Of a stretch of 64,000 bases of DNA, positions 35,650 through 43,749 are shown piece by piece. Source of the DNA: an uncultured Bacteroidales bacterium (GTDB lineage Bacteria; Bacteroidota; Bacteroidia; Bacteroidales; FEN-979); contig CAISRB010000028.1 in NCBI GenBank assembly GCA_903887775.1, positions 1 through 64,000 of the forward strand, written 5' to 3'. The notes beneath the pieces are model-generated. The model was not told the origin of the DNA. It did not search any database and saw nothing but the letters and a program-made list of their open reading frames with translations. Every line of letters begins with the position of its first letter. Within the stretch, counting starts at the first letter, position 1. Both the position numbers and the translations under genes were made by a program.

Positions 35650-36771
35650 TTAGAAGGAAATCAATTGACCATCGTAAAGGTCTTTATAGCCGGTCGTGAT
35701 CACTTTATCCCCTTCCTTAAGTCCATCAAGTACTTCAGTGAGTCCGTTATAGGTGATAAATGGTGTTACAATTCGTTTCCGTGCATAGGTTTTTCCGTCT
35801 TTACCCTCGGCAATAAAAACAAAATGTCCTTCATCCCTGGCTGTCTGTATGTAATTCTGAGGGATTGCAACGCTACTTTTGTTATCGTAATCCTTAATCC
35901 TTACAACAGCGATCATATTTGCCCTGAAAGTCAAACCCGATGCAGGGGGAAGCATCGCCTCGACAGTGAATGTACGGTTTGTGGGATTGATATACTTGCT
36001 TGAAAAACTAACTGTAGCGTTAAGTTCAGTATTCAGGTCGGGCAGGTAAACCTTAACGGGGTCACCGGTCTTGACCTTGTTTGAATATGCTTCGCTTATA
36101 TCAGCAACAGCCTTCGCCCTTGAAAAATTAACGATCCTGAAACAGGGCTGAGGTGATGCAGGTGATGCCATCTGCCCAACTTTTATGGGAATATCCTCAA
36201 CCGTTCCGTCGATAGGTGAAACTATCCTTGACATATCCAGCTGGTCTTTTAAGGTATTGATTTTCCCTTCCAGGGATTCCTTCGTATTCTTCGCAGTGAG
36301 ATACTGGGCTTCGGAACCTATTTTCTGGTCCCAGAGGTTCTTCTGGCGGTTGAACATATCGGTGGCATAATCAAGGGAAGTCTGGAGTTCTTTTAAGGTT
36401 TGCTTCAGGACTTCATTGTCCATATCGGCAAGCGGCTGACCGGCGGTCACATGATCTCCCTGGGTCACATATATCTTCGTGACTACTCCTCCCTGGTTAC
36501 GGGGAACAACACCAATATTTTCATTCCCGTCAATCCTGCCCTGAACTTCAATATAATGTTCAAACTTGCTTTTTACCACATCCATGGTTTTCACAAGTGT
36601 CGCTGTTTGTATTCCCTGGGGGTTGAGTTCATTTTCGAGTGTGACTATCTCGGCAGTAAGTTTGTCTCTCTGTTTTTTGAGGTCATCAAGCCTGGCCTGT
36701 TTGTTTCCTGAATTGCCTCCGCAGGACACCAGGAAAATGATCATGCCGCTGATCCAAAATATCTTCTTCAT
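35650..36771 (-). CDS. RND efflux periplasmic adaptor, lipoprotein (membrane fusion protein)
   Basis: Adaptor linking the RND pump to TolC (373 residues). A lipoprotein signal (MKKIFWISGMIIFLVSCGG; lipid Cys17) precedes a coiled coil (about 25-55). Then come the lipoyl/barrel-sandwich halves (GVVTKIYVTQGDHVTAGQPL and VSPIDGTVEDIPIKVGQM) flanking a helical hairpin, and the beta-barrel and membrane-proximal domains. It is the first gene of the adaptor-RND operon. Confidence 0.93.
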   Translation of the reverse strand: MKKIFWISGMIIFLVSCGGNSGNKQARLDDLKKQRDKLTAEIVTLENELNPQGIQTATLVKTMDVVKSKFEHYIEVQGRIDGNENIGVVPRNQGGVVTKIYVTQGDHVTAGQPLADMDNEVLKQTLKELQTSLDYATDMFNRQKNLWDQKIGSEAQYLTAKNTKESLEGKINTLKDQLDMSRIVSPIDGTVEDIPIKVGQMASPASPQPCFRIVNFSRAKAVADISEAYSNKVKTGDPVKVYLPDLNTELNATVSFSSKYINPTNRTFTVEAMLPPASGLTFRANMIAVVRIKDYDNKSSVAIPQNYIQTARDEGHFVFIAEGKDGKTYARKRIVTPFITYNGLTEVLDGLKEGDKVITTGYKDLYDGQLISF

Positions 36772-36826
36772 TTCGTATTGTTTAAATCTTTGTCTTGTAT
36801 AAAATTTAAGGCTTCTCTAAAAACAG

Positions 36827-36834
36827 CAAAGATA
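36827..36834 (-). promoter_or_regulatory. -7 element for the adaptor-RND operon
   Basis: TATCTTTG on the minus strand, 55 bases upstream of the adaptor ATG. Confidence 0.55.
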
Positions 36835-36952
36835 TCAAAAATCCCGCACTTAAAAACTTTTTATAGAGAAATCGTTTCCGGTAATTTACCTTACATATAA
36901 CAAGAAACTGTCGGCAATAATTGATCCGATAGCAACACTTACGAAAAGGTTC

Positions 36953-36983
36953 TTTGAAGCTGTTACTGAATAGAGTACATTTG
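36953..36983 (+). promoter_or_regulatory. Promoter of the LruC lipoprotein gene
   Basis: TTTG (36953-36956), a 19-base spacer and TACATTTG (36976-36983), both exact. This is the best -33/-7 pair in the window, 17 bases before the ATG. Confidence 0.7.
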
Positions 36984-37000
36984 TATTAAATTCATTTTCA

Positions 37001-38866
37001 ATGAAAAACATTCTGTGCCTGTGTGTTGCTGTCTTGTTAACCGCATCTGCCTGCAAGAAAAATGATGTCAATAACCAGTCGACAGGGATGAAATCCCTGA
37101 AAGTCAGCAGTTCTTTCACCTGGAGTACATCAGATAACATTCAGTTCACTATACATAATATTCCGGCCGGTGTGCTCAGGATCTCCTCCGGGGACGAGAG
37201 CAGGCTTTACCTGAAATCCTTTTTTGCTGTACGTACTGATGATTACACTGTTTCTGTTGTGCTGCCCACCTTCGAAAAAGATGTTATGATTAATTCCATC
37301 AGTATTCCGGTGAGCAGGCCTTTGACTGACTTCACTTTCCCCAATATAAAAAGCCAGTCTGTAAATTATTCGATGAGTTTTAACGGGACTACCGACTGGA
37401 TAAAAATACCGAATTCTGCTGCTCTGGCTTTTCCCAACAAATGTTCTTTCGAAGCCTGGGTAAAACCAGCGCGGCAGCAATCAGTCAAGATTGTTCAGAA
37501 AGGGGACTGGGATGGCTGTGGCCTTGGCCAGGATTTGTACAAGGGGTTCCAGGCGCATATTTATCTTGGGAACAATGTCAGTGCAAAGGTTGACTGGGGA
37601 GCCGGGCAGCCAACTCTAAACACATGGTATCATCTTGCCGGGGTTTACGACGGATCTACACTTTCCCTTTACGTGAACGGTGTTCTTAAGACCTCTATGT
37701 CTATAAGTTCCGCGCTTGCAAATAATGCCAGGACCGTTTCCATTGGTTCCGATAACGGCGGCCAGAAATTTTTCCAGGGCCTTATCGATGAAGTGAGCAT
37801 CTGGAATATTGCGCTTACACCTCAGCAGGTCAATGCAAGCATGAATGTATCCTGGACTGGTGCCGAAACAGGGATCAAGGCACTCTGGCATTTCAATGAA
37901 GGCAGCGGCACTACTGTTTACGACGCCACTTCCAGCCATTACGACGGCACAATTAATGGAGCTGTTTTCAATACTGATGTAAGCTATGCATTAAGCAGCG
38001 ACAGTGATGGCGACGGTGTGCCTAACAGCTATGATGATTATCCGAATGATCCTGCCAGGGCATTCAATAATTTCTTCCCTTCAACCGGCAGCGGGAGTCT
38101 TGCATTTGAAGACTTATGGCCAAATCAGGGAGACTATGACTTCAACGACCTGGTGGTGAATTATGTGTTCAACACCATCACCAATGCCCAGAATAAAGTT
38201 GTGGAATGCAGGGGAACATTCACACTCAGGGCTGCCGGCGCCTCTTTCCCCAGTGGCTTTGGTTTCCAGCTGGGCAATAACAATATACCGTCATCTTCCA
38301 TTACAGTGAGCGGATATTCTATTCTTGACAGCTATATTACTTTATCCGGTAATGGTTTGGAAGCAGGCCAGAATAAACCGACGATCATAGTTACCGATAA
38401 TGACTTCAAGGCATTCAACAGCCCGGAAGGGATGATCAATACCATTCCCGGGCTTACTTATATCAACCCTGTTACGATTCAGATCACTATGCTGTTTAAC
38501 ACGAATTCATATTCTCTGAATGACCTGGATATCGGAAACTTTAACCCTTTCATTATTCTGAATAAGGACAGGGGAAAAGAAGTCCACCTGCCAAACAAGG
38601 CCCCGACAGCTCTTGCCAATCCGGCATATTTTGGTAATGGTGATGATTCCAGCGATCCCGCCCAGGGAAGGTATTATAAAACTTCAAACAACCTCCCGTG
38701 GGCTATTAACATTTATGAAAGCTTTGATTATCCAAAGGAATCTGCTGATATTCTCTCGGCTTATCTGAACCTGGCCCAATGGGCGACAAGCAACGGGGTT
38801 TCCTATCCTGACTGGTATAAAGACCTCCCGGGCTACAGGAACACTTCAAATATTTACCAGCACTGA
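37001..38866 (+). CDS. LamG and LruC domain-containing lipoprotein
   Basis: 621-residue exported protein. The signal (MKNILCLCVAVLLTASACKK) suggests a lipoprotein with Cys18. A LamG/concanavalin-like domain spans about 120-300 (SMSFNGTTDWIKIPNS, FEAWVKP, YHLAGVYDGSTLSLYVNG, LWHFNEGSGTTVYDAT). A calcium-type DSDGDGVPNSYDDYPNDP stretch follows at about 332, then an LruC domain (LAFEDLWPNQGDYDFNDLVVNY, about 365-600). LruC proteins are surface-associated in Bacteroidota and Leptospira; their function is not settled. Monocistronic, with a strong promoter and an AT-rich terminator candidate. Confidence 0.87.
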   Translation: MKNILCLCVAVLLTASACKKNDVNNQSTGMKSLKVSSSFTWSTSDNIQFTIHNIPAGVLRISSGDESRLYLKSFFAVRTDDYTVSVVLPTFEKDVMINSISIPVSRPLTDFTFPNIKSQSVNYSMSFNGTTDWIKIPNSAALAFPNKCSFEAWVKPARQQSVKIVQKGDWDGCGLGQDLYKGFQAHIYLGNNVSAKVDWGAGQPTLNTWYHLAGVYDGSTLSLYVNGVLKTSMSISSALANNARTVSIGSDNGGQKFFQGLIDEVSIWNIALTPQQVNASMNVSWTGAETGIKALWHFNEGSGTTVYDATSSHYDGTINGAVFNTDVSYALSSDSDGDGVPNSYDDYPNDPARAFNNFFPSTGSGSLAFEDLWPNQGDYDFNDLVVNYVFNTITNAQNKVVECRGTFTLRAAGASFPSGFGFQLGNNNIPSSSITVSGYSILDSYITLSGNGLEAGQNKPTIIVTDNDFKAFNSPEGMINTIPGLTYINPVTIQITMLFNTNSYSLNDLDIGNFNPFIILNKDRGKEVHLPNKAPTALANPAYFGNGDDSSDPAQGRYYKTSNNLPWAINIYESFDYPKESADILSAYLNLAQWATSNGVSYPDWYKDLPGYRNTSNIYQH

Positions 38867-38869
38867 AAT

Positions 38870-38891
38870 AGTTTAGCGTTTTAAACTTTTT
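38870..38891 (+). terminator. AT-rich terminator candidate after the LruC gene
   Basis: AGTTTA (38870-38875) and TAAACT (38882-38887) form a short stem followed by T residues, 4 bases after the stop. Weak, but well placed. Confidence 0.4.
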
Positions 38892-38922
38892 ACCCAAAAA
38901 AAGTTTCCAGAATTTATTATTG

Positions 38923-38930
38923 TACTTTTG
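38923..38930 (+). promoter_or_regulatory. -7 element for the second TetR gene
   Basis: TACTTTTG, an exact match ending 4 bases before the ATG at 38935, so the message would be nearly leaderless. Confidence 0.55.
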
Positions 38931-38934
38931 CCGT

Positions 38935-39570
38935 ATGAACGACAAAGTACAAGGTATCCTGATCCATGTTAGCAGGCTTTATCATCGTTACGGCATTAAG
39001 AGCGTGACGATGGATGATGTTGCCCGCCATCTTTGCATTTCGAAGAAAACGCTTTACGAGCATTTTGAAGACAAAAAAGATCTTGTCAAACAGGTACTCG
39101 GCACCGAACACAATGCACATTGCCTGAAATTAGATGAGATCATGCAGCGACACCTGAATGCCATCGAAGAATTATTCGAGATTTACAAATCGCTCAAAAA
39201 TATGATCCAGGATTACAATCCTTCGATGGATTATGACATCAGGAAATATTATCCTGACCTGTACCTGAAAGTCAGTGAAGTCAAACGTGAAACGATGTTC
39301 AGGAACACCCTCAATAATATGATTAAGGGTAAAAAAGAAGGGCTTTACAGGAAGGACCTCAATTCCGAGGTTATTTGCCGGATGCATCTGTTCAGGATAG
39401 AGAACATGATTGATAATGAACTGTTCTCGGCCGAAGAACTGAATTCCTTTACGATTTTTCATGAATTATTCGTATATCATCTGTACGGAATTATGAGCAA
39501 TAAGGGGAGAGCATTTTTCGAGAAGAATTTCGATAAATTCAGGGAAACCTTAAATTACAGCGTATCTTAA
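38935..39570 (+). CDS. TetR/AcrR family regulator
   Basis: 211-residue DNA-binding regulator. The helix-turn-helix is in YHRYGIKSVTMDDVARHL plus ISKKTLYEHFEDKKDL. The C-terminal domain carries NPSMDYDIRKYYPDLY, matching the motif of the efflux-linked TetR at 30237. The two share length and architecture and are probably paralogues. No transporter gene is adjacent; it precedes the ECF sigma cassette with a 69-base gap. The start at 38935 is chosen over an in-frame ATG at 38920 because the -7 element lies between them. Confidence 0.87.
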   Translation: MNDKVQGILIHVSRLYHRYGIKSVTMDDVARHLCISKKTLYEHFEDKKDLVKQVLGTEHNAHCLKLDEIMQRHLNAIEELFEIYKSLKNMIQDYNPSMDYDIRKYYPDLYLKVSEVKRETMFRNTLNNMIKGKKEGLYRKDLNSEVICRMHLFRIENMIDNELFSAEELNSFTIFHELFVYHLYGIMSNKGRAFFEKNFDKFRETLNYSVS

Positions 39571-39596
39571 AGATTATCATATAATTACATTATCAG

Positions 39597-39622
39597 GCAA
39601 CCCTTTTTACAAAGGATTGTCT
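39597..39622 (+). promoter_or_regulatory. Candidate ECF-type promoter upstream of the first sigma cassette
   Basis: GCAACC (39597-39602), 16 bases, then GTCT (39619-39622). This matches the AAC-containing -35 and GTC-containing -10 architecture of ECF promoters, and no TAnnTTTG element is present. It suggests autoregulation of the cassette. Confidence 0.45.
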
Positions 39623-39639
39623 TTCAATTAGTCCTCTTA

Positions 39640-40200
39640 ATGGTCATCGATGAACAGATAGTGAAGGACTGTATCGCGGGTAAACGCCAGGCACAAAGAA
39701 TGTTATTTGACACATTTGCCCCTTTGATGCTTGGTGTTTGTACACGTTACAGCCATGACCGTGATGAAGCTGAAGATATTTTACAGGAAGCTTTCATAAA
39801 GGTCTTTCAAAACCTTCACACCTTTCGGGGAGAAGGTTCTCTGGCCGGCTGGATCAAACGGATTATTGTCAATCATGCCATCAATTATATCAATAAAAGG
39901 AACAGGATTGCACGTCATAAAAGAATAGATGAGATCAGGGAAACGGAGATCGTCGATGTTAATGAAATCATTGAAGTACCGGATGAATATAACCCGGCGC
40001 TATTATTAAAACTTATACAGGAACTGCCAGCGGGTTATCGGACGGTTTTCAACCTGCATATTTTTGAAGATTTTGGACATAAAGAAATAGCAGAGACCCT
40101 GGGGATATCCGAAAACACATCAAAAACCCAGCTTTTCAAAGCCAGGAGATGGCTTAAAAACAAGATTGAAGAAGCCAGGCAAAAACAGAATTCAAGGTAA
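39640..40200 (+). CDS. ECF-family RNA polymerase sigma factor (cassette 1)
   Basis: 186-residue ECF sigma factor. Region 2 (DRDEAEDILQEAFIKVFQNL, core and -10 binding) spans about 20-90. Region 4 (LPAGYRTVFNLHIFEDFGHK then EIAETLGISENTSKTQLFKA, a helix-turn-helix) spans about 130-180. It is followed 2 bases later by a membrane protein that is probably its anti-sigma factor and then by a secreted PKD protein; the three are co-transcribed. Confidence 0.94.
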   Translation: MVIDEQIVKDCIAGKRQAQRMLFDTFAPLMLGVCTRYSHDRDEAEDILQEAFIKVFQNLHTFRGEGSLAGWIKRIIVNHAINYINKRNRIARHKRIDEIRETEIVDVNEIIEVPDEYNPALLLKLIQELPAGYRTVFNLHIFEDFGHKEIAETLGISENTSKTQLFKARRWLKNKIEEARQKQNSR

Positions 40201-40202
40201 AT

Positions 40203-41591
40203 ATGAGTCAGCCAACAAAACAAAATTCCGGATCAGGAAAAAATCTTGACGACTTGTTCAGGGACGCCATCGGGCAGCAGGAGTATACCCCCTCTCCCAG
40301 GATATGGAGAATCCTGAACCTGAAGTTATTGATCAGGGAGCTGTTGCATTTCAATTTTACCAACGTGCCAAAGCTTGCCTTTATTTCTGCCGGGAGTATC
40401 GTTATTGTTGCTTCGCTTTCATACTGGGCGTTAAAGCCCAATGGCAAAGAAACTGCCGAAACGCTCAGGAAGAATCCTGTTGCTGCAGTTTCGGAGTCTG
40501 TAAAACCAATTAACAACACTGCACGACCTCCCGAGAGGATCATTCAGGCAAGCCCGGAACAAATGAAACAGCCGGTTCCGGCAGAAGGGAAATCTTTTCA
40601 GCAGTCAAATTACCCTGTAAAACAAACCGTTTATACCGTAGCAACAATAGCAGCTGCTTCCGGAACTGAAAAAACCGTTTCTTATTCTGAGCCTGAGCCC
40701 GGTAACATAGATAACACTGCTGAGCTAACTGAAAACATTACTGCCTCTCAGGAAGTACGATTCATAGATCCGCTTGTGTTTTCAAATTTTGACCTCCTGC
40801 CCTCGGCAGATACCCTTAGGTTTATCCGATCAGGCGAAGTCTATGACTATGTGCGTGAAAAAATGCCGGTTCCTTCATTCTTCTCTGTAAGCCTGGGAGT
40901 CGCACCTGAAATGGCAATTTATCGTTCAAACGGAGTTTCCACGAAGGAGGTCAACTACTGGACCAATGCCGGGATCGCTTACCATTATTCAAGGTTTTCG
41001 GTCCGCACAGGACTTGGACTTGGTTACACATATGACGAAGGGAGTTACAGTATACAATACCGTAGCAACGACAGCATAAGCTTTTACAGGGAGGTCATCG
41101 GGTATTATTACGATCCCGACAATCCATCAAAAATCATATATATTACAAGGAACCGTGCCATCTACGACAGCATTACGCATATTGCTGATGATCGCACCCG
41201 GAACAGGTATACTTACCTTCAGATCCCACTGCTGTTTGGTTACAGCATTCTTGAAACCAGTAAGATCTCGATAGGTATTGAAGCTGGTCCTGCTTTATCA
41301 TTCCTGATAAACGAGAAGAAAGCCCAGCCTGTCATTGACATCCCTTATGGCAGGTTAATAAAACTTCAGGATAATACTCCTTCAAGGTTGTCGACCAATT
41401 GGCAATTGTGGGTCAACCTCTCGATTGAATACCAGTTTTCAAAAAACTGGGGCCTTGTAATCAATCCTTATTACAAGTATTTCCTGACCCCGCCCGCACA
41501 ATCATCAGAAACCGGGAATAGCACGACACAGGCCTTTGGTATGGATGTAGGCATACAGTATTTATTCGGAGGAAAACGCAACAAGAAATGA
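40203..41591 (+). CDS. Putative anti-sigma protein: cytoplasmic tail, inner-membrane helix, outer-membrane barrel
   Basis: 462 residues with an unusual layout. A 55-residue hydrophilic N-terminus without a signal peptide contains YTPSPRIW (28-35), resembling the FEQPPPDQAW motif of the cassette 2 protein. A single membrane helix follows (about 56-76, LAFISAGSIVIVASLSYWAL), then a low-complexity periplasmic linker (80 to about 200). From about 220 there is an antiparallel strand-rich domain like Bacteroidota outer-membrane beta-barrel proteins (FFSVSLGVAPEMAIY, YHYSRFSVRTGLGLGYTY, QFSKNWGLVINPYYKY, GMDVGIQYLF). Co-transcription with the sigma factor suggests that it is a trans-envelope anti-sigma factor. 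Inference only; no named family is claimed. Confidence 0.6.
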   Translation: MSQPTKQNSGSGKNLDDLFRDAIGQQEYTPSPRIWRILNLKLLIRELLHFNFTNVPKLAFISAGSIVIVASLSYWALKPNGKETAETLRKNPVAAVSESVKPINNTARPPERIIQASPEQMKQPVPAEGKSFQQSNYPVKQTVYTVATIAAASGTEKTVSYSEPEPGNIDNTAELTENITASQEVRFIDPLVFSNFDLLPSADTLRFIRSGEVYDYVREKMPVPSFFSVSLGVAPEMAIYRSNGVSTKEVNYWTNAGIAYHYSRFSVRTGLGLGYTYDEGSYSIQYRSNDSISFYREVIGYYYDPDNPSKIIYITRNRAIYDSITHIADDRTRNRYTYLQIPLLFGYSILETSKISIGIEAGPALSFLINEKKAQPVIDIPYGRLIKLQDNTPSRLSTNWQLWVNLSIEYQFSKNWGLVINPYYKYFLTPPAQSSETGNSTTQAFGMDVGIQYLFGGKRNKK

Positions 41592-43153
41592 AGCTGAAAA
41601 CAATATTCTTTTTCCTGCTTTTTCCTGCATTTTGTTTAACTGCCATGATTCGGCCGGCTCCGGGAAATACGATGCCCTCAGGCAGAATGAAAGCAATCAG
41701 CGTTACTGTAAGCGGCAGGATACTGAATGATTCCACGGGGAAACCTGTTCAACATCATTTAATCATCGTCAGAGTCCCATACTTCGGATATACTGCCACT
41801 GTGTACACCGATACCAGCGGGAATTATACTGATACCATTAATAACCTCCCCGGATTGGGCGACACTTTGTCGGTCAGCATTTACGACTGCCACAACATTC
41901 TTCATATTCAATCCCAGCCCATTCAATCTTACAGCATCATCATCAATCTTTTTATCTGCGAATCCTTCGACCCTCAATGTGTGGCTGATTTTGTCACTGA
42001 ACTTGATTCTTCATCTGTTACTCCCAATAAGTACAGATTCCTGGACCTTTCAAAGGGAAGTCCGGATCACTGGACCTGGGATTTTGGAGACGAGACTACA
42101 TCCACAGAAAGAAATCCGGTGCACATTTACAGCAAAGAAGGCCATTACAAAGTCTGCCTGTCGATTTCCAGGGGCGGCAATCTTAAGGCACCCTGTTCGG
42201 ACTCCGCTTGCACTATTCTCCGCACAGCAGACTATCACAGTATCGGAGGACATGTTTTTGCAGGCGACCATCCCATAAATAACCCTGTGAGTACTGGCGA
42301 TACAGGAATTGCATATTTATACAAGCTGCGTAATAATTACATTATTGCATATGATACATTGACTTTCACTTACCTGGGGTACTATTCCTTTCCGCAACTG
42401 CTTTCGGGCCATTATTTTGTTAAGGTTGCACTTACCCCCGGTTCTGTAAATGCACAAAAATACACCCCGGCATATTATATAAATGACTTATACTGGCAGC
42501 AGTCCCAACTTCTTCAAATCGAAGACAGCAGTATTTTCAACTTCGACGTTCATCTTGCAAAGTCGAATGACAGTATAAACGGCCCGGGAAAAATATCCGG
42601 AAAAGTCAGGCAACATATACCTGTATCAGAAATTATCAACCTGAATCTCAGTGAGGTGCTTTTACTTGATTCGTTAAAGAACCTGATCACATATACCCTG
42701 AGTGATGTTTCGGGGAATTTCAGTTTTAATGACCTTCCGTATGGGGATTATATGCTGTTTGTCGAATCAACAGGAAAGTTTTCCAAATTCACCGAAGTCA
42801 GGATCAGTGAATCATATCCCTCAGCTGACACTCTGCTGCTCGACATCTATGATCATACAGTTACCGGTATCCCGGAGATCATAAAAAATAATGATGTTGT
42901 TGCCGGACTTCCTTTTCCCAACCCTTCAGCGGGTGTGATCAGCATTCCCCTGACCGTAAGCAAACCTGTCGACCTTATCACATCTGTTTATTCGATTCAG
43001 TCGGTTCCTTTAATAGAATCAGGCGCACATTACAATCCCGGATCTTATTATCCCGCTACCAGCCTGGTCGGACTTTCACCGGGAATTTACATCCTGATCA
43101 TCAGGACCCCGGAAGGAGAAAGGATTTGTACTGATAAAATCATCAGGTATTGA
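41588..43153 (+). CDS. Secreted multidomain protein with PKD domain and T9SS sorting domain
   Basis: 521 residues: signal peptide (1-20) and an N-terminal beta-sandwich (about 38-125). A PKD-like domain (about 131-212) shows the signature WTWDFGDETTSTERNPVHIY. A middle beta domain (218-325, GGHVFAGDHPI to NFDVHLAK) recurs in the cassette 2 membrane protein. A carboxypeptidase-regulatory-like domain (about 333-430) is followed by a C-terminal T9SS type A sorting domain (LPFPNPSAGVISI to IIRY). Its start overlaps the stop of the preceding gene by 4 bases. It is probably delivered to the surface under control of the adjacent sigma factor. An adhesin-like or signalling role is plausible, but no catalytic motif is visible. 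Confidence 0.8.
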   Translation: MKLKTIFFFLLFPAFCLTAMIRPAPGNTMPSGRMKAISVTVSGRILNDSTGKPVQHHLIIVRVPYFGYTATVYTDTSGNYTDTINNLPGLGDTLSVSIYDCHNILHIQSQPIQSYSIIINLFICESFDPQCVADFVTELDSSSVTPNKYRFLDLSKGSPDHWTWDFGDETTSTERNPVHIYSKEGHYKVCLSISRGGNLKAPCSDSACTILRTADYHSIGGHVFAGDHPINNPVSTGDTGIAYLYKLRNNYIIAYDTLTFTYLGYYSFPQLLSGHYFVKVALTPGSVNAQKYTPAYYINDLYWQQSQLLQIEDSSIFNFDVHLAKSNDSINGPGKISGKVRQHIPVSEIINLNLSEVLLLDSLKNLITYTLSDVSGNFSFNDLPYGDYMLFVESTGKFSKFTEVRISESYPSADTLLLDIYDHTVTGIPEIIKNNDVVAGLPFPNPSAGVISIPLTVSKPVDLITSVYSIQSVPLIESGAHYNPGSYYPATSLVGLSPGIYILIIRTPEGERICTDKIIRY

Positions 43154-43214
43154 GCTGTCCGGATTTTTTTTTACCTTCGTAAGGTCCTATCAATATTTTT
43201 TTCAGCATCTTTTT

Positions 43215-43745
43215 ATGACCATACCTGCCGAGGTATTTGAACAATGTTTGCATAACGAGCCACGAGGACAGGAAGCCCTTTACAATGCTTACGCATCGCG
43301 TATGTTTGGCATTTGTCTGCGTTATGCTGCAAGCCGCATGGATGCTGAGGATATTTTACAGGAGGGATTTATTAAAATCTTTATGAATCTTTCAAAACTT
43401 CATTCAATGGAAGCTCTTGATGGCTGGATTCACAGAATAATGGTCAACACAGCAATCAATTATTATACAAAACAGCTGAAGTTTCAGAATGAAGTCAGTA
43501 TTAAATCTGAATCTGCGGATGCAACCATTCAGGAAGATGCTCTGTCAAAACTATCATACAATGAACTGCTGAAGATACTCCAGGGCCTTCCTCCCGGGTA
43601 CAGAACTGTTTTTAACCTCTATGTCATCGACGGGTATAATCACAGGGAGATAGGCGAATTGTTGGGGATATCGGAGAATACCTCAAAATCGCAGCTCTGG
43701 AGAGCCAAAGATTCAATGAGGAAAATTTTGAAAAGGATATTATAA
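43215..43745 (+). CDS. ECF-family RNA polymerase sigma factor (cassette 2)
   Basis: 176-residue ECF sigma factor, a paralogue of the one at 39640. Region 2 is in ASRMDAEDILQEGFIKIFMN and region 4 in LPPGYRTVFNLYVIDGYNHR followed by EIGELLGISENTSKSQLWRA. A near-consensus housekeeping element TACCTTCG (43172-43179) lies 35 bases upstream; the GCAACC/GTCT pair of cassette 1 is not repeated here. It is followed 4 bases later by a short membrane protein. Confidence 0.93.
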   Translation: MTIPAEVFEQCLHNEPRGQEALYNAYASRMFGICLRYAASRMDAEDILQEGFIKIFMNLSKLHSMEALDGWIHRIMVNTAINYYTKQLKFQNEVSIKSESADATIQEDALSKLSYNELLKILQGLPPGYRTVFNLYVIDGYNHREIGELLGISENTSKSQLWRAKDSMRKILKRIL

Positions 43746-43749
43746 AAGC

